Assembly: GCA_017936785.1 (NCBI GenBank)
Contig: JAGBEV010000014.1
Coordinates: forward strand, 62,001 to 126,000
From: Lachnospiraceae bacterium
GTDB taxonomy: Bacteria > Bacillota > Clostridia > Lachnospirales > Lachnospiraceae
Direction of reading: 5' to 3'
Length of the DNA: 64,000 bases
Each line of letters opens with the position of its first letter. Position 1 is the stretch's first letter. The position numbers were made by a program, and so were the translations under genes. Of the stretch, positions 63,978 through 64,000 are shown one piece after another. The notes under the pieces were generated by a model. It made no database searches. It worked only from the letters and a program-made list of their open reading frames with translations, and was not told the DNA's origin.

Positions 63978-64000
63978 TGTATATGGGAAAAGCCGGCACA

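Noticed and set aside
1-64000. CRISPR arrays, tRNA or rRNA genes, intact insertion sequences
   Set aside because: No spaced direct repeats, no cloverleaf-like sequences or rRNA segments, and no intact transposase gene were recognised by eye anywhere in the window.

Overview
The window looks like chromosomal DNA of a spore-forming, Gram-positive anaerobe of the Clostridia, most probably a Lachnospiraceae gut bacterium. The evidence is moderate-to-low GC, strong Shine-Dalgarno sites (GGAGG type), sporulation genes (sigK, spoIIP, gpr), a Gram-positive type IV pilus locus without a secretin, and conserved Firmicutes neighbourhoods (comM-dprA-topA; rpsT-spoIIP-lepA-hemW). No rRNA, tRNA, CRISPR array, prophage or intact insertion sequence was seen.

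Region 1 (1-24.9 kb, minus strand): the 5' part of topA, then a complete type IV pilus operon read from pilB down to a 1,622-residue surface protein: pilB, pilC, pilA, pilD, a pilM-pilN fusion, pilO, four further prepilin-like proteins (three of them very large) and the giant protein. It sits between dprA and topA. Upstream are comM and dprA, then pilT directly behind sigK. PilB carries a well-formed tandem MshEN cyclic-di-GMP motif.

Region 2 (25-40.6 kb): a surface-glycan locus. A plus-strand, internally duplicated YfhO-type membrane protein meets a nine-gene minus-strand operon tail to tail, with a 70-bp overlap. The operon encodes the CDP-3,6-dideoxyhexose enzymes RfbF, RfbG and RfbH, a YerE-like thiamine-diphosphate enzyme and a sugar reductase/epimerase. 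Together these suggest a branched-chain (yersiniose-type) dideoxysugar. A GtrB/CsbB-like glycosyltransferase, a GT87-like membrane protein, an FkbM methyltransferase and a DRE-TIM aldolase/lyase with an extra C-terminal domain complete it. Its apparent promoter overlaps the decayed end of a PD-(D/E)XK 'transposase' (Rpn family) gene.

Region 3 (41-51 kb): housekeeping and sporulation genes: hemW, lepA, spoIIP, rpsT (minus), gpr (plus), then a YdjH/YdjG-like pair, xpt and a GNAT-HAD fusion (minus).

Region 4 (51-55.4 kb): an amino-acid ABC transporter whose binding protein is circularly permuted, an aldo/keto reductase and an ECF S-component.

Region 5 (55.4-64 kb, minus strand): a polyamine operon speA-speE-lys9-nspC-aguA-aguB. 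It can make agmatine, putrescine and, by the carboxyspermidine route, spermidine. It is preceded by a candidate structured non-coding RNA with its own promoter and terminator, and by a DUF3048 (YerB-like) lipoprotein gene. Starts were chosen from ribosome binding sites; several genes begin with GTG or TTG.
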